Source: Caldifarciminota bacterium
GTDB taxonomy: Bacteria > Hydrothermota > Hydrothermia > LBFQ01
Length of the DNA: 37,374 nt
Assembly: GCA_015490465.1 (NCBI GenBank)
Contig: WFXS01000079.1
Span: forward strand, 1 to 37,374
Direction of reading: 5' to 3'
Both the position numbers and the translations under genes were made by a program. This document shows, in pieces, positions 31,341-37,374 of the stretch (position 1 is the stretch's first letter; the number at the start of each line of letters is the position of its first letter). Under the pieces are notes generated by a model. The model saw only the letters and a program-made list of their open reading frames with translations. It made no database searches and was not told the origin of the DNA.

Positions 31341-31952
31341 ATGAAAAGTGCGTGGGTTATGACGTTTTTCGCTTTCCTGATCGCATCTCCCCTGATGGCG
31401 TCCGGACGAAACGTATGGTTTGAAATCGGAGGAGGGCCGTGGCTGCCCATGTTCGGAAGTTTCAAGAACGACCACGATCCCGGAGTTCAGGGGCGCCTGC
31501 GTATCGGATACGACGGCCAGTTTACGCTCTCCTCTTCTCTCAAAAAGTGGTTTCCTCCCCTCGCGCTCTTCAACAACGTTTACCCCTTCGCCGAGGTCTA
31601 CCACTCTTACAACCGTCTGAAAACCCCGGTTAACGGTGTGAACTACGGGAACGTCGCCTTTATCGGAATCGGGGGCAGGCTCCTCAACTCCTACCGGAAT
31701 CTGAGGTATGGGGCGCACCTGTCCATCGGCTTTCTCTCTTTTTATACCCTGAACCGGTATTCGCCGGCCGGGTTCGTGGGTCTGTACGGCCAGTGGAACC
31801 TGAGGAGGTTCTACCTGTACGCGGAGTACAACCTTGAGACGTCCGTCAACCTTCAGAGTTCGTACAGTATAGACACGTCCCTGACCTTCCTCCAGAGGTC
31901 CTCCGGCTGGCACGAGATAGGTCTGGGGGTGGGTTTCAGACTGGGGAGATAA
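31341..31952 (+). CDS. Small outer-membrane beta-barrel protein
   Basis: 203 residues with a clear signal peptide (MKSAWVMTFFAFLIASPLMA). The mature chain alternates amphipathic strands (GVQGRLRIGYDGQFTLSS, GFVGLYGQWNLRRFYLYAEY), consistent with an eight-stranded OmpA/OmpW-like barrel. No specific family recognised. It lies 8 nt after tatC but has its own TATAAT. Confidence 0.7.
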   Translation: MKSAWVMTFFAFLIASPLMASGRNVWFEIGGGPWLPMFGSFKNDHDPGVQGRLRIGYDGQFTLSSSLKKWFPPLALFNNVYPFAEVYHSYNRLKTPVNGVNYGNVAFIGIGGRLLNSYRNLRYGAHLSIGFLSFYTLNRYSPAGFVGLYGQWNLRRFYLYAEYNLETSVNLQSSYSIDTSLTFLQRSSGWHEIGLGVGFRLGR

Positions 31953-31986
31953 AAACAAAAAAGGCGGGGGGACGATGCCCCCCGCC
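31951..31986 (-). terminator. Intrinsic terminator of the thi4-like gene
   Basis: Nine-bp stem GGCGGGGGG (31963-31971) with CCCCCCGCC (31978-31986). On the minus strand it is followed by TTTTTTGTTTTT, giving a strong terminator for the gene at 32002-32793. On the plus strand it has no T-tract. Confidence 0.9.
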
Positions 31987-32001
31987 CTACGGAGAAACCA
32001 C

Positions 32002-32793
32002 CTAAACGCTTACGGCGAGTTTCTCAAGTACCACCTGAGCGGCGCGTTTTCCGGATAGGAGCATCCCACCGAAGGTCGGCCCCATCCTGCTGAGACCGAA
32101 GGTTTCGGCTACGGCCATACCGCTGACTACGAGACCGGGGTACACTTCGCCTGTGTACTCCACGACGGCATCTTCTGAGGCGTTCACGTTCATCGCTCCG
32201 AGTCCCCTCATCTCAACGAGACCCCTGTCAGCGAGCCTCTTAACGGCCACGGCGTCGTGACCGCTGGCATCTATAACGAACCGGCTCTCAAGGGCTATCG
32301 GGTCCACGCAGGTTATGGACCTGGGAAGCGCCCTTACGGGACTCCAGTTTACCACCACACCGGAGACCCTGCCATCTTTGACGATGAGGTCGTCCAGATG
32401 GGTGAGCTGGAGGAACTTCACACCGCTTTCGGCGGCCGCAGCGATGAGCTTGGACGCGGCCAGAGGTCCGTACGCGGCGTACAGACCCTCCTCCACCTCC
32501 TCGTACCGTACTCCTATCTCGTCAAATACCTCCTGCGCGGGATAGCGAACGGTTACGGTGTTCATGAAGTAACCGCCGAGCCAGAAACCTCCGCCGAGGT
32601 AGTTGTTCTGCTCTATCACGTAGACCTTTACCCCGGCTCTGGCGAGTTCATAAGAGGCCACCAGGCCCGATGGCCCGGCCCCTATCACAAAGACGTCGGC
32701 GTTGAGGGCCTCCCTGAGATCCCTGTAAAAGTTCTCAAGGATAGCCCTGCTCACGGCGGATTCCGGAACACTCTTGAACTTTACACGCTCCAT
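32002..32793 (-). CDS. thi4: Thi4-family thiazole synthase with active-site Cys
   Basis: Makes the ADP-thiazole precursor of thiamine from NAD, glycine and sulfur. 263 residues. The FAD/NAD-binding Rossmann motif is DVFVIGAGPSGLVASYELA (about 33-51), then YLGGGFWLGG, DASGHDAVAV and the C-terminal GPTFGGMLLSGKRAA. Residue 162 in SITCVDPIALES is Cys, aligned with the suicide Cys of yeast Thi4 (SCMDPNV); archaeal sulfide-using enzymes have His here (LHVDPL). ATG 32793 follows AAAGGAGG at a good distance, with a roughly 30-nt leader from a TATAAT at 32830-32835, too short for a TPP riboswitch. Confidence 0.92.
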   Translation of the reverse strand: MERVKFKSVPESAVSRAILENFYRDLREALNADVFVIGAGPSGLVASYELARAGVKVYVIEQNNYLGGGFWLGGYFMNTVTVRYPAQEVFDEIGVRYEEVEEGLYAAYGPLAASKLIAAAAESGVKFLQLTHLDDLIVKDGRVSGVVVNWSPVRALPRSITCVDPIALESRFVIDASGHDAVAVKRLADRGLVEMRGLGAMNVNASEDAVVEYTGEVYPGLVVSGMAVAETFGLSRMGPTFGGMLLSGKRAAQVVLEKLAVSV

Positions 32794-32829
32794 ATCGTAC
32801 CTCCTTTATGTTGACCAGATTAGTCAGGT

Positions 32830-32835
32830 ATTATA
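32830..32835 (-). promoter_or_regulatory. -10 hexamer TATAAT of the thi4-like gene
   Basis: TATAAT lies 36 nt before ATG 32793. This is one of few leadered genes here and has a Shine-Dalgarno (AAAGGAGG). The hexamer overlaps the end of the upstream methyltransferase gene. Confidence 0.55.
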
Positions 32836-33481
32836 GGCCAGAAACCTTCCTGCCCACAAAGAGGTAGGTGGAACCGACGTGGAAGTAGTAGGCCTTCTCC
32901 ATCCTGAAGCCGTTCTTCTCAAACAGGCCTTTCATTTCATCGTACCCGGGGAAGTTCAGTATGCTCCTGAAAAGGTAGAGGTAGTCCCCGATATCCCCTC
33001 CGAAGAGTGGAGTAAGCAGCGGCATAACTAAGGCCACGTAAGGGAGGGCGAACCACGACGCCATCCTGTCCCCTATCTTCATGTCAAGGATGAGGACCTT
33101 ACCCCCCGACCTCAGCACCCGGTTAAACTCCCTGAGGGCGGCCACCTTATCGGGTACGTTCCTCAGACCGAAGGCTATACTGACCGTGTCAAACGACGAC
33201 GACCTTATGGGCAGATTCTCGGCATCCCCCCTAACGAGCAACAGCCCCTTCGGTGCCCTCTTCAGCATTCCCTCGGCTATGTCCACCCCCACACCCATGC
33301 CGGAGCGGTAGAGCTTGAGGACGTTCCCCTCTCCCGTGGCCACGTCCAATAGCCGGCCCTCCACCTCCCTTATGAGGTAGCGGCGCCATATCAGGTTCTG
33401 GCCAAAGGAGAATATGACGTTCCTCGCCTCGTAAAGTCGCATACGGGAGAACATCCGCTCTATCCTGCGTTTATCCTGCAT
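32831..33481 (-). CDS. UbiE/MenG-like SAM-dependent methyltransferase
   Basis: 216 residues. SAM motif I is LLDVATGEGNVLKL; the UbiE/COQ5 signatures are DTVSIAFGLRNVPDKVAALR and EFNRVLRSGGKVLILD. The family methylates (demethyl)menaquinone or ubiquinone precursors. I chose ATG 33481, 10 nt after a TAGAAT hexamer, rather than the earlier GTG at 33502, which would precede the transcript. It is divergent from recF with overlapping promoters. The quinone role fits the b-type and c-type cytochrome genes elsewhere but is not proven. Confidence 0.85.
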   Translation of the reverse strand: MQDKRRIERMFSRMRLYEARNVIFSFGQNLIWRRYLIREVEGRLLDVATGEGNVLKLYRSGMGVGVDIAEGMLKRAPKGLLLVRGDAENLPIRSSSFDTVSIAFGLRNVPDKVAALREFNRVLRSGGKVLILDMKIGDRMASWFALPYVALVMPLLTPLFGGDIGDYLYLFRSILNFPGYDEMKGLFEKNGFRMEKAYYFHVGSTYLFVGRKVSGL

Positions 33482-33491
33482 CGGAAGGGGG

Positions 33492-33497
33492 ATTCTA
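33492..33497 (-). promoter_or_regulatory. -10 hexamer TAGAAT of the UbiE-like gene
   Basis: TAGAAT ends 10 nt before ATG 33481. It lies just 10 bp from the recF hexamer on the other strand. Confidence 0.5.
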
Positions 33498-33507
33498 AAC
33501 ACGACCG

Positions 33508-33513
33508 TAGAAT
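33508..33513 (+). promoter_or_regulatory. -10 hexamer TAGAAT of recF
   Basis: TAGAAT 23 nt before the inferred ATA start, leaving room for the AAAGGAGG ribosome-binding site at 33523-33530. Confidence 0.5.
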
Positions 33514-33522
33514 AAACTCCCT

Positions 33523-33530
33523 AAAGGAGG
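33523..33530 (+). promoter_or_regulatory. Ribosome-binding site AAAGGAGG deciding the recF start
   Basis: A strong Shine-Dalgarno 6 nt before ATA 33537. The nearest standard start, GTG 33561, is 30 nt away, too far for this site. Confidence 0.75.
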
Positions 33531-33536
33531 TCAACC

Positions 33537-34553
33537 ATACGTATAAACCGCCTGAAGGTCGTGAACTTCCGGAACCTTTCGGGTACGTACGCTTTCGGTG
33601 GTGGTATAAACCTCGTCCTCGGTCCCAACGGTGCCGGCAAGACCTCCCTCCTTGAGGCCATAGCCTACCTGTCCGTTCCCAGGTCCTTCCGCGGGGTGAG
33701 GGATTACGCCCTCGTCCGTTGGGGGGAATCCCACTTCTTCCTTGAGGGGAACGTCGTAAGGCTCGGAACCCCCATAACCCTCACGGCCTACGTTGAGGTG
33801 GACAACAGGGGCAACACCGTAAAGAAGGTCTTCAAAAAGGACGGCAGATTGCTCCGCACCTATCAGGACGTCTTCAACACCTTCGTCGTCCTCTCCTTCA
33901 GTTCAAGGGAACACGCCTTCATGGACGGGCCTCCGATGGAGAGACGCAAGTTCTTTGACTGGGCGCTTTCCCTCCTTGATGCCGAATATTACGTCCATCT
34001 GGTGAATTACAGGAAGCTGCTGATTGAAAAGAGGATGCTCCTGAAGAGCGGGGTTGACCCCACACCCATCAGCCGGGCTATGGTGGAGCATGCCGATTAC
34101 ATCGTGAGAAGACGGGAAGAGTTCGTCCTCCGGTTGAACCGGGGCATACGGTACGCTTTCGTGCCTTCCGGGGCGAAGATCGTGTACGTTCCGAGCGTCA
34201 GAAGGGGAACGGAGATAGTGGAGAAGGGAAAGGATGAGTTAAGGAGCCGGAAGGCCCTGTACGGCCCCCACAGGGACAGGTTTGAGATACTGCTTGACGG
34301 TAAACCCGTCCGCTACTTCGCCTCCGAGGGACAGAAGAGGCGCATACACCTCGGCATAGTCATGTTCGTCCGGGATCTGCTTGAGGAGAAACTGCAGGAC
34401 TCCCCGGTTATGGTTTTGGACGAACCCTTCGTCTATCTGGATAGGGAGGGGGTTGAGGGTGTGGTGCGGAGCCTGAAGGGGCAGGTGTTCCTGTCCTCTA
34501 CCCACAGGCCGAACATCAACGTCCCGTGGCACGAGGTCGTCCTCGGGAGGTGA
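33537..34553 (+). CDS. recF: DNA replication/repair ATPase RecF, apparent ATA start
   Basis: An SMC-like ATPase that loads RecA at gaps. 338 residues if read from ATA 33537 (IRINRLKVVNFRNL, the usual RecF N-terminal strand). Walker A is GPNGAGKTS at about 29-37, the signature is ASEGQKRRIHLGI and Walker B is VMVLDEPFVYLD. A stop (TAA) lies at 33522-33524 in frame and no ATG, GTG or TTG occurs between it and GTG 33561. Starting at GTG would remove the first beta-strand. The 3' end overlaps the convergent hydrolase gene by 38 nt. Confidence 0.92.
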   Translation: MRINRLKVVNFRNLSGTYAFGGGINLVLGPNGAGKTSLLEAIAYLSVPRSFRGVRDYALVRWGESHFFLEGNVVRLGTPITLTAYVEVDNRGNTVKKVFKKDGRLLRTYQDVFNTFVVLSFSSREHAFMDGPPMERRKFFDWALSLLDAEYYVHLVNYRKLLIEKRMLLKSGVDPTPISRAMVEHADYIVRRREEFVLRLNRGIRYAFVPSGAKIVYVPSVRRGTEIVEKGKDELRSRKALYGPHRDRFEILLDGKPVRYFASEGQKRRIHLGIVMFVRDLLEEKLQDSPVMVLDEPFVYLDREGVEGVVRSLKGQVFLSSTHRPNINVPWHEVVLGR

Positions 34554-35181
34554 GGTACCCGTTCAGGAACCTGACCGTCGCCTTTCCGATGTAGTCGTAA
34601 AACCTTCTCTGACCGAAGGGCGGCCATCCCGCCATGAAGTCCCCCCAGACGGGTCCGTTCAGGTAGGCGTTGTGGGTGGCCTCCGGTATCAGCACCATAG
34701 CCCTGTCGGATGTCGCCCTCTCAAAGAGCGGCCTCTGATGGAACGGGTAGGGAGTCAGGACGTCCCGGCCACCGGAGAAGAGGAGGACGGGAATACGGAT
34801 GCTGTCCACACTTCCGAACGGAAGGTAAAGGGAGAGGAATACGGCACATTTGAAACGATCGGATATCCTCAGGCCCACGTACGCACCCATGGAATGGCCC
34901 CCAACGCAGGCCTCCCCATCCCCGTAGATCGCCCTTACAGAATCCAGAATAGCCAGGGCCTCACTCCCGTACCTCCCCGCATCCGCGAAAACGTGCATGT
35001 TGTACGCGGGAGCGACCACCACGTATCCATCCCGGGCCACGATCTCAAGGTAGCGGGTGTAATCCCGTGGAGAGAGTAGAGACCCGTGGAGGAACAGGAA
35101 GTACCCCTTTCTCAGGCTATCCGGCGGGAGCATTACGATCACGTCCCTTCCGAGGAGGTGCAGGGTGAGGAGGGTGGGCAT
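34516..35181 (-). CDS. Alpha/beta hydrolase (dienelactone-hydrolase-like)
   Basis: 221 residues. The oxyanion region is YFLFLHGSLLSPRDY, the nucleophile elbow GHSMG has the catalytic Ser (ACVGGHSMGAYVGL), the acid is probably Asp in FSGGRDVLTPY, and the His lies in IPEATHNAYL. No signal peptide is evident. It starts in a TGATG 1-nt overlap with the solute-binding lipoprotein gene, so the two are translated together. Substrate unknown. Confidence 0.8.
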   Translation of the reverse strand: MPTLLTLHLLGRDVIVMLPPDSLRKGYFLFLHGSLLSPRDYTRYLEIVARDGYVVVAPAYNMHVFADAGRYGSEALAILDSVRAIYGDGEACVGGHSMGAYVGLRISDRFKCAVFLSLYLPFGSVDSIRIPVLLFSGGRDVLTPYPFHQRPLFERATSDRAMVLIPEATHNAYLNGPVWGDFMAGWPPFGQRRFYDYIGKATVRFLNGYLTSRGRPRATGR

Positions 35182-36236
35182 CAGTCTATCTCCCTGAACT
35201 TAGAGCATACCCTTTCCACCGCCGACGTGTCAAGGGAGTCCGCCCCTATAAAGCTCCTTATCAGTTTCCTCAGATCCTGACGGGGGACGTCCACGTTCAT
35301 ATCGTGGTACAGGTTCTTTTCCTTCAACTGAACGGCGGGGATATAACCGAACCTCCTCCATACCGTGTCTTTCTTGAGGTTCCTGTACAGGACCTTAACG
35401 AACTGCGTGGCCATATCGCGGTCCCCGTCCTTAAGCAGGACGAGATCCGGGCCGGAGAGGAAGAGTACCTTCTCACCCTTACGGTTTATCAGGGGTACGA
35501 ACTTCAGGGCTATACCCTCCCTCTCAATGTACGGAGCGTAGGCGCTCGTGCCGGGGAGGAAGACTATCCTCTCCAGTATCATGTCCTCCTGCGCCCGTAT
35601 GGGCGAGGGGTAGAGCCTCACGTACGGACGATGCAGGATCTCGTAGTAAAACTCCCCCGCCTTAACGCAAGCGTCCTTCAGGGGCATACCCTCGGAGGCG
35701 TACACGAAGGTGAAGGCGGTGTAAAGCGTGGCCGATACGTACATGCCGAGGACGACGTACTCCGTCTGAAGGTTCAGGAGGTCCTCAAGTTTAAAGACCG
35801 TGTCCATGCCCACCTCCAGGGCGAGGGGAACGTTCAGGTAGAAACCGACGAAACTCTTGAACACCGGCCAGCAGTACTTTTTACCCTCAAACTCGCAGTA
35901 CCCCCTGAGGACCGGCTTCACCTCCCCCGTATCCACCGGAGCTATGCGCCCGGACTTGTAGAGGTCCTTAATGGTTGAAGGGTACGTAAGGGCGATATCC
36001 GGAGGGTTCTGGGACTTGAGGAGGGAGTCTTCCAGCTCCCGTATGGAGTTGAACTTTCTGGGAATAACCGAAAAGGGAACCTGCTTCCAGAGATGGTTCA
36101 GAAGGTTACGGAAGTGGTAGTCGTGGATCTCTCCGAAGTAGTACCAGAGCGTAATTTCGTTTTTACCGCATCCGGACACCCCCACCGCTCCCACGAACAG
36201 AAGGAACAGAAAAATTCTCCTCATCTTAAGACGCAT
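35181..36236 (-). CDS. ABC-type extracellular solute-binding lipoprotein (orphan)
   Basis: Starts at ATG 36236 (MRLKMRRIFLFLLFVGAVGV) or the in-frame ATG 36224; both keep the lipobox SGC and a lipidated Cys. The mature part has the two-lobed family-1 binding-protein style: ITLWYYFGEIHDYHFRNLL, LLKSQNPPDIALTYPSTIKD and FLPGTSAYAPYIEREGIALK. No permease or ATPase genes adjoin it. A TATAAT ends 3 nt before ATG 36236 and 15 nt before ATG 36224, so 36224 fits a promoter there better. The ligand is unknown. Confidence 0.8.
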   Translation of the reverse strand: MRLKMRRIFLFLLFVGAVGVSGCGKNEITLWYYFGEIHDYHFRNLLNHLWKQVPFSVIPRKFNSIRELEDSLLKSQNPPDIALTYPSTIKDLYKSGRIAPVDTGEVKPVLRGYCEFEGKKYCWPVFKSFVGFYLNVPLALEVGMDTVFKLEDLLNLQTEYVVLGMYVSATLYTAFTFVYASEGMPLKDACVKAGEFYYEILHRPYVRLYPSPIRAQEDMILERIVFLPGTSAYAPYIEREGIALKFVPLINRKGEKVLFLSGPDLVLLKDGDRDMATQFVKVLYRNLKKDTVWRRFGYIPAVQLKEKNLYHDMNVDVPRQDLRKLIRSFIGADSLDTSAVERVCSKFREID

Positions 36237-36239
36237 GGG

Positions 36240-36245
36240 ATTATA
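36240..36245 (-). promoter_or_regulatory. -10 hexamer TATAAT of the solute-binding protein gene
   Basis: TATAAT 15 nt before ATG 36224 and only 3 nt before ATG 36236; argues for the inner start. Confidence 0.45.
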
Positions 36246-36279
36246 CGGTTGAGGGCCGATGAGCCACAAATAAAAAAAA

Positions 36280-36351
36280 CTGCGGGGCAGGGACTCGAAC
36301 CCCGATCACCTGATCCAGAGTCAGGCGTGTTACCAATTACACCACCCCGCA
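36280..36351 (-). tRNA. tRNA-Gln (anticodon CUG)
   Basis: 72-nt cloverleaf: acceptor TGCGGGG/CCCCGCA, D-arm GTGT...ACAC, anticodon stem CCTGA/TCAGG with loop CTCTGGA (anticodon CTG), T-arm with loop TTCGAGT. The discriminator is G and CCA is not encoded. Eight T residues follow at once on the transcribed strand (36272-36279), probably ending transcription. It reads CAG codons. Confidence 0.95.
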
Positions 36352-36362
36352 GTGAGGAGTAT

Positions 36363-36368
36363 ATTATA
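36363..36368 (-). promoter_or_regulatory. -10 hexamer TATAAT of tRNA-Gln
   Basis: TATAAT ends 11 nt before the mature tRNA 5' end, leaving a 3-5 nt 5' leader for RNase P. Confidence 0.6.
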
Positions 36369-36393
36369 TAGGGGAAAGGTGTTCCGGCAGGGG

Positions 36394-37374
36394 TCAGCCG
36401 TAGAACCGCTCCACCTTCTCCCTCAGGTAATCCACGAGGTATGCGGGGTTGGGTTCTTCACCCGTGGCCCTCCGTACCAGATCCATGGGCCGGTAGAGGG
36501 AGCCGTGCCGGTGTATCTTCTCCCTGAGCCATCCGAGTATCACCCCGAAGTCGCCGGAGCGTACAGCGGAGGGTATGTCCACGTCTTTCCCCATGCTGTT
36601 CCTTATCTGGGCGGCAATAACGTTCCCGAAGGCGTACGTCGGGAAGTAGCCGAAACTTCCGGAGAACCAGTGTATGTCCTGAAGGAAGCCCTGCCGGTAA
36701 GTGGGTGGGGTTATGCCAAACATCTCCCCGAACTTTTGGTTCCATGCCTCCGGCAGGTCCTCAACGTTTAAGCGGCCGTTTATCAGGTCTCTCTCCAGCT
36801 CAAAGCGGAGGATGATATGCAGGTTGTACGTCAGCTCGTCCGCCTCTATCCTTATGAAGGAGGGTTTTATATCGTTAACGGCGAACAGGAAGCCCTCCAC
36901 GGAAACGTCGTAGAGGGACGGGAAGAAGGCCTGAAGGTAGGGGTAGAACCTCTCCCAGAACTCCGGACTCCTGCCGACTACGTTCTCCCAGAAGCGGGAC
37001 TGGGACTCGTGGACGGATAGCGATGAGGTACTACCCACCGGTTCACCGAACCACTCCTCCGGAACGCCCATCTCGTACAGGGCGTGTCCCATCTCGTGGA
37101 GCGTTGAGAATATGCCGTCCGTTACGTCGTCCTCCTTGTAGCGGGTGGTGATGCGCACGTCTCCGGGGGTTATTCGTACGGCAAAGGGGTGGGTGGTCTC
37201 GTCTAACCTTCCGGCCTCAAGGTCGTACCCGATGCTCCTGAGAAGGAAGAGGTGAAACCTCCTCTGGTCCTCCACCGGGAAACGTCCCCTTATCGTCTCT
37301 GGAACCCTCCCGGACTCCCTCGCTTCCTTTACCCTGTTCAGGAGTTTGACCGTCTCCTCCTTGAGGAGGGAGAA
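36394..37374 (-). CDS. M32 metallocarboxypeptidase (carboxypeptidase Taq-like), C-terminal part; 5' end beyond window
   Basis: Zinc carboxypeptidase of family M32. 326 codons are visible and the frame is open to the window edge. The zinc motif HEMGH is in STLHEMGHALYEMGVPEEWF, with the family's VHESQSRFWENVVGR and LTYNLHIILRFELERDLI following, then NQKFGEMFGITPPTYRQGFL and QDIHWFSGSFGYFPTYAFGN. These match carboxypeptidase Taq and thermostable homologues closely. It releases C-terminal residues in the cytoplasm. The missing part would be about 170-180 residues. Confidence 0.95.
   Translation of the reverse strand, partial: FSLLKEETVKLLNRVKEARESGRVPETIRGRFPVEDQRRFHLFLLRSIGYDLEAGRLDETTHPFAVRITPGDVRITTRYKEDDVTDGIFSTLHEMGHALYEMGVPEEWFGEPVGSTSSLSVHESQSRFWENVVGRSPEFWERFYPYLQAFFPSLYDVSVEGFLFAVNDIKPSFIRIEADELTYNLHIILRFELERDLINGRLNVEDLPEAWNQKFGEMFGITPPTYRQGFLQDIHWFSGSFGYFPTYAFGNVIAAQIRNSMGKDVDIPSAVRSGDFGVILGWLREKIHRHGSLYRPMDLVRRATGEEPNPAYLVDYLREKVERFYG

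Noticed and set aside
30948-31958. Long minus-strand open frame (336 codons) opposite tatC and the small barrel
   Set aside because: It crosses two well-supported genes and their boundary and has no domain or signal. It is a shadow.
32794-32840. TPP riboswitch before the thi4-like gene
   Set aside because: Only about 30 nt separate the likely transcription start from the ATG, and the conserved CUGAGA and related elements are missing.
1-37374. CRISPR arrays, insertion sequences, prophage genes, att sites, replication origin
   Set aside because: No regularly spaced repeats, transposase or integrase motifs, terminal inverted repeats or DnaA-box clusters were seen. dnaN and recF alone do not mark an origin here.

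Overview
The window looks like a piece of chromosome from a thermophilic, Gram-negative, probably anaerobic bacterium. The evidence is high GC, heavy use of AGG (Arg) and ATA (Ile) codons, charged Lys/Glu/Arg-rich proteins, several signal-peptide beta-barrels and lipoproteins, secreted repeat proteins (one with a FlgD/Por-like C-terminal sorting domain) and a Thi4-type thiazole synthase. A lineage such as Hydrothermae or WOR-3 would fit, but I infer that only from gene style. Gene density is very high, and most multi-gene units are joined by 4-nt ATGA overlaps.

Layout. 1-554: 5' part of dnaJ (minus), divergent from a bacterial aeRF1-like protein and prfA (plus). 2870-3751: a decayed MNT/HEPN module with one intact nucleotidyltransferase, a broken HEPN gene and a truncated second copy of the nucleotidyltransferase start. 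3852-7285 (minus): PpiD-like isomerase, deoC, a VOC protein and a GNAT acetyltransferase. 7553-14330 (minus): an eight-gene, translationally coupled operon of YceI-like protein, tetra-His membrane protein, diheme lipoprotein, four-TM membrane protein, pgsB, pgsC, pgsW and an outer-membrane barrel with a long polybasic linker. This is the most interesting locus: a gamma-glutamyl polymer synthase set fused to apparent redox proteins. 14408-16492 (plus): a barrel/PEGA-like/TPR fusion. 16522-19513 (minus): three secreted repeat proteins. 19533-25198 (minus): galT, dnaN, a transketolase C-terminal half, lipA, a small membrane protein and a VWA membrane protein. 25220-27432: a SARP/BTAD-like regulator divergent from fabH, with a palindrome over the regulator start codon. 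27659-29564 (plus): two lipoproteins separated by a remnant sorting domain. 29645-31952 (plus): asd, tatC, a small barrel. 32002-33481 (minus): a Thi4-family protein with an active-site Cys and a UbiE/MenG methyltransferase. 33537-34553 (plus): recF, apparently starting at ATA. 34516-36236 (minus): an alpha/beta hydrolase and an orphan solute-binding lipoprotein. Then tRNA-Gln(CUG) and the C-terminal part of an M32 carboxypeptidase cut by the window edge.

A pattern runs through the whole window: most first-in-operon genes have a TATAAT/TAGAAT/TAAAAT hexamer ending 5-10 nt (most often exactly 8 nt) before the start codon, usually without a Shine-Dalgarno sequence. Genes inside operons often have AGGAGG-type sites or overlaps. 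This predicts widespread leaderless transcription.
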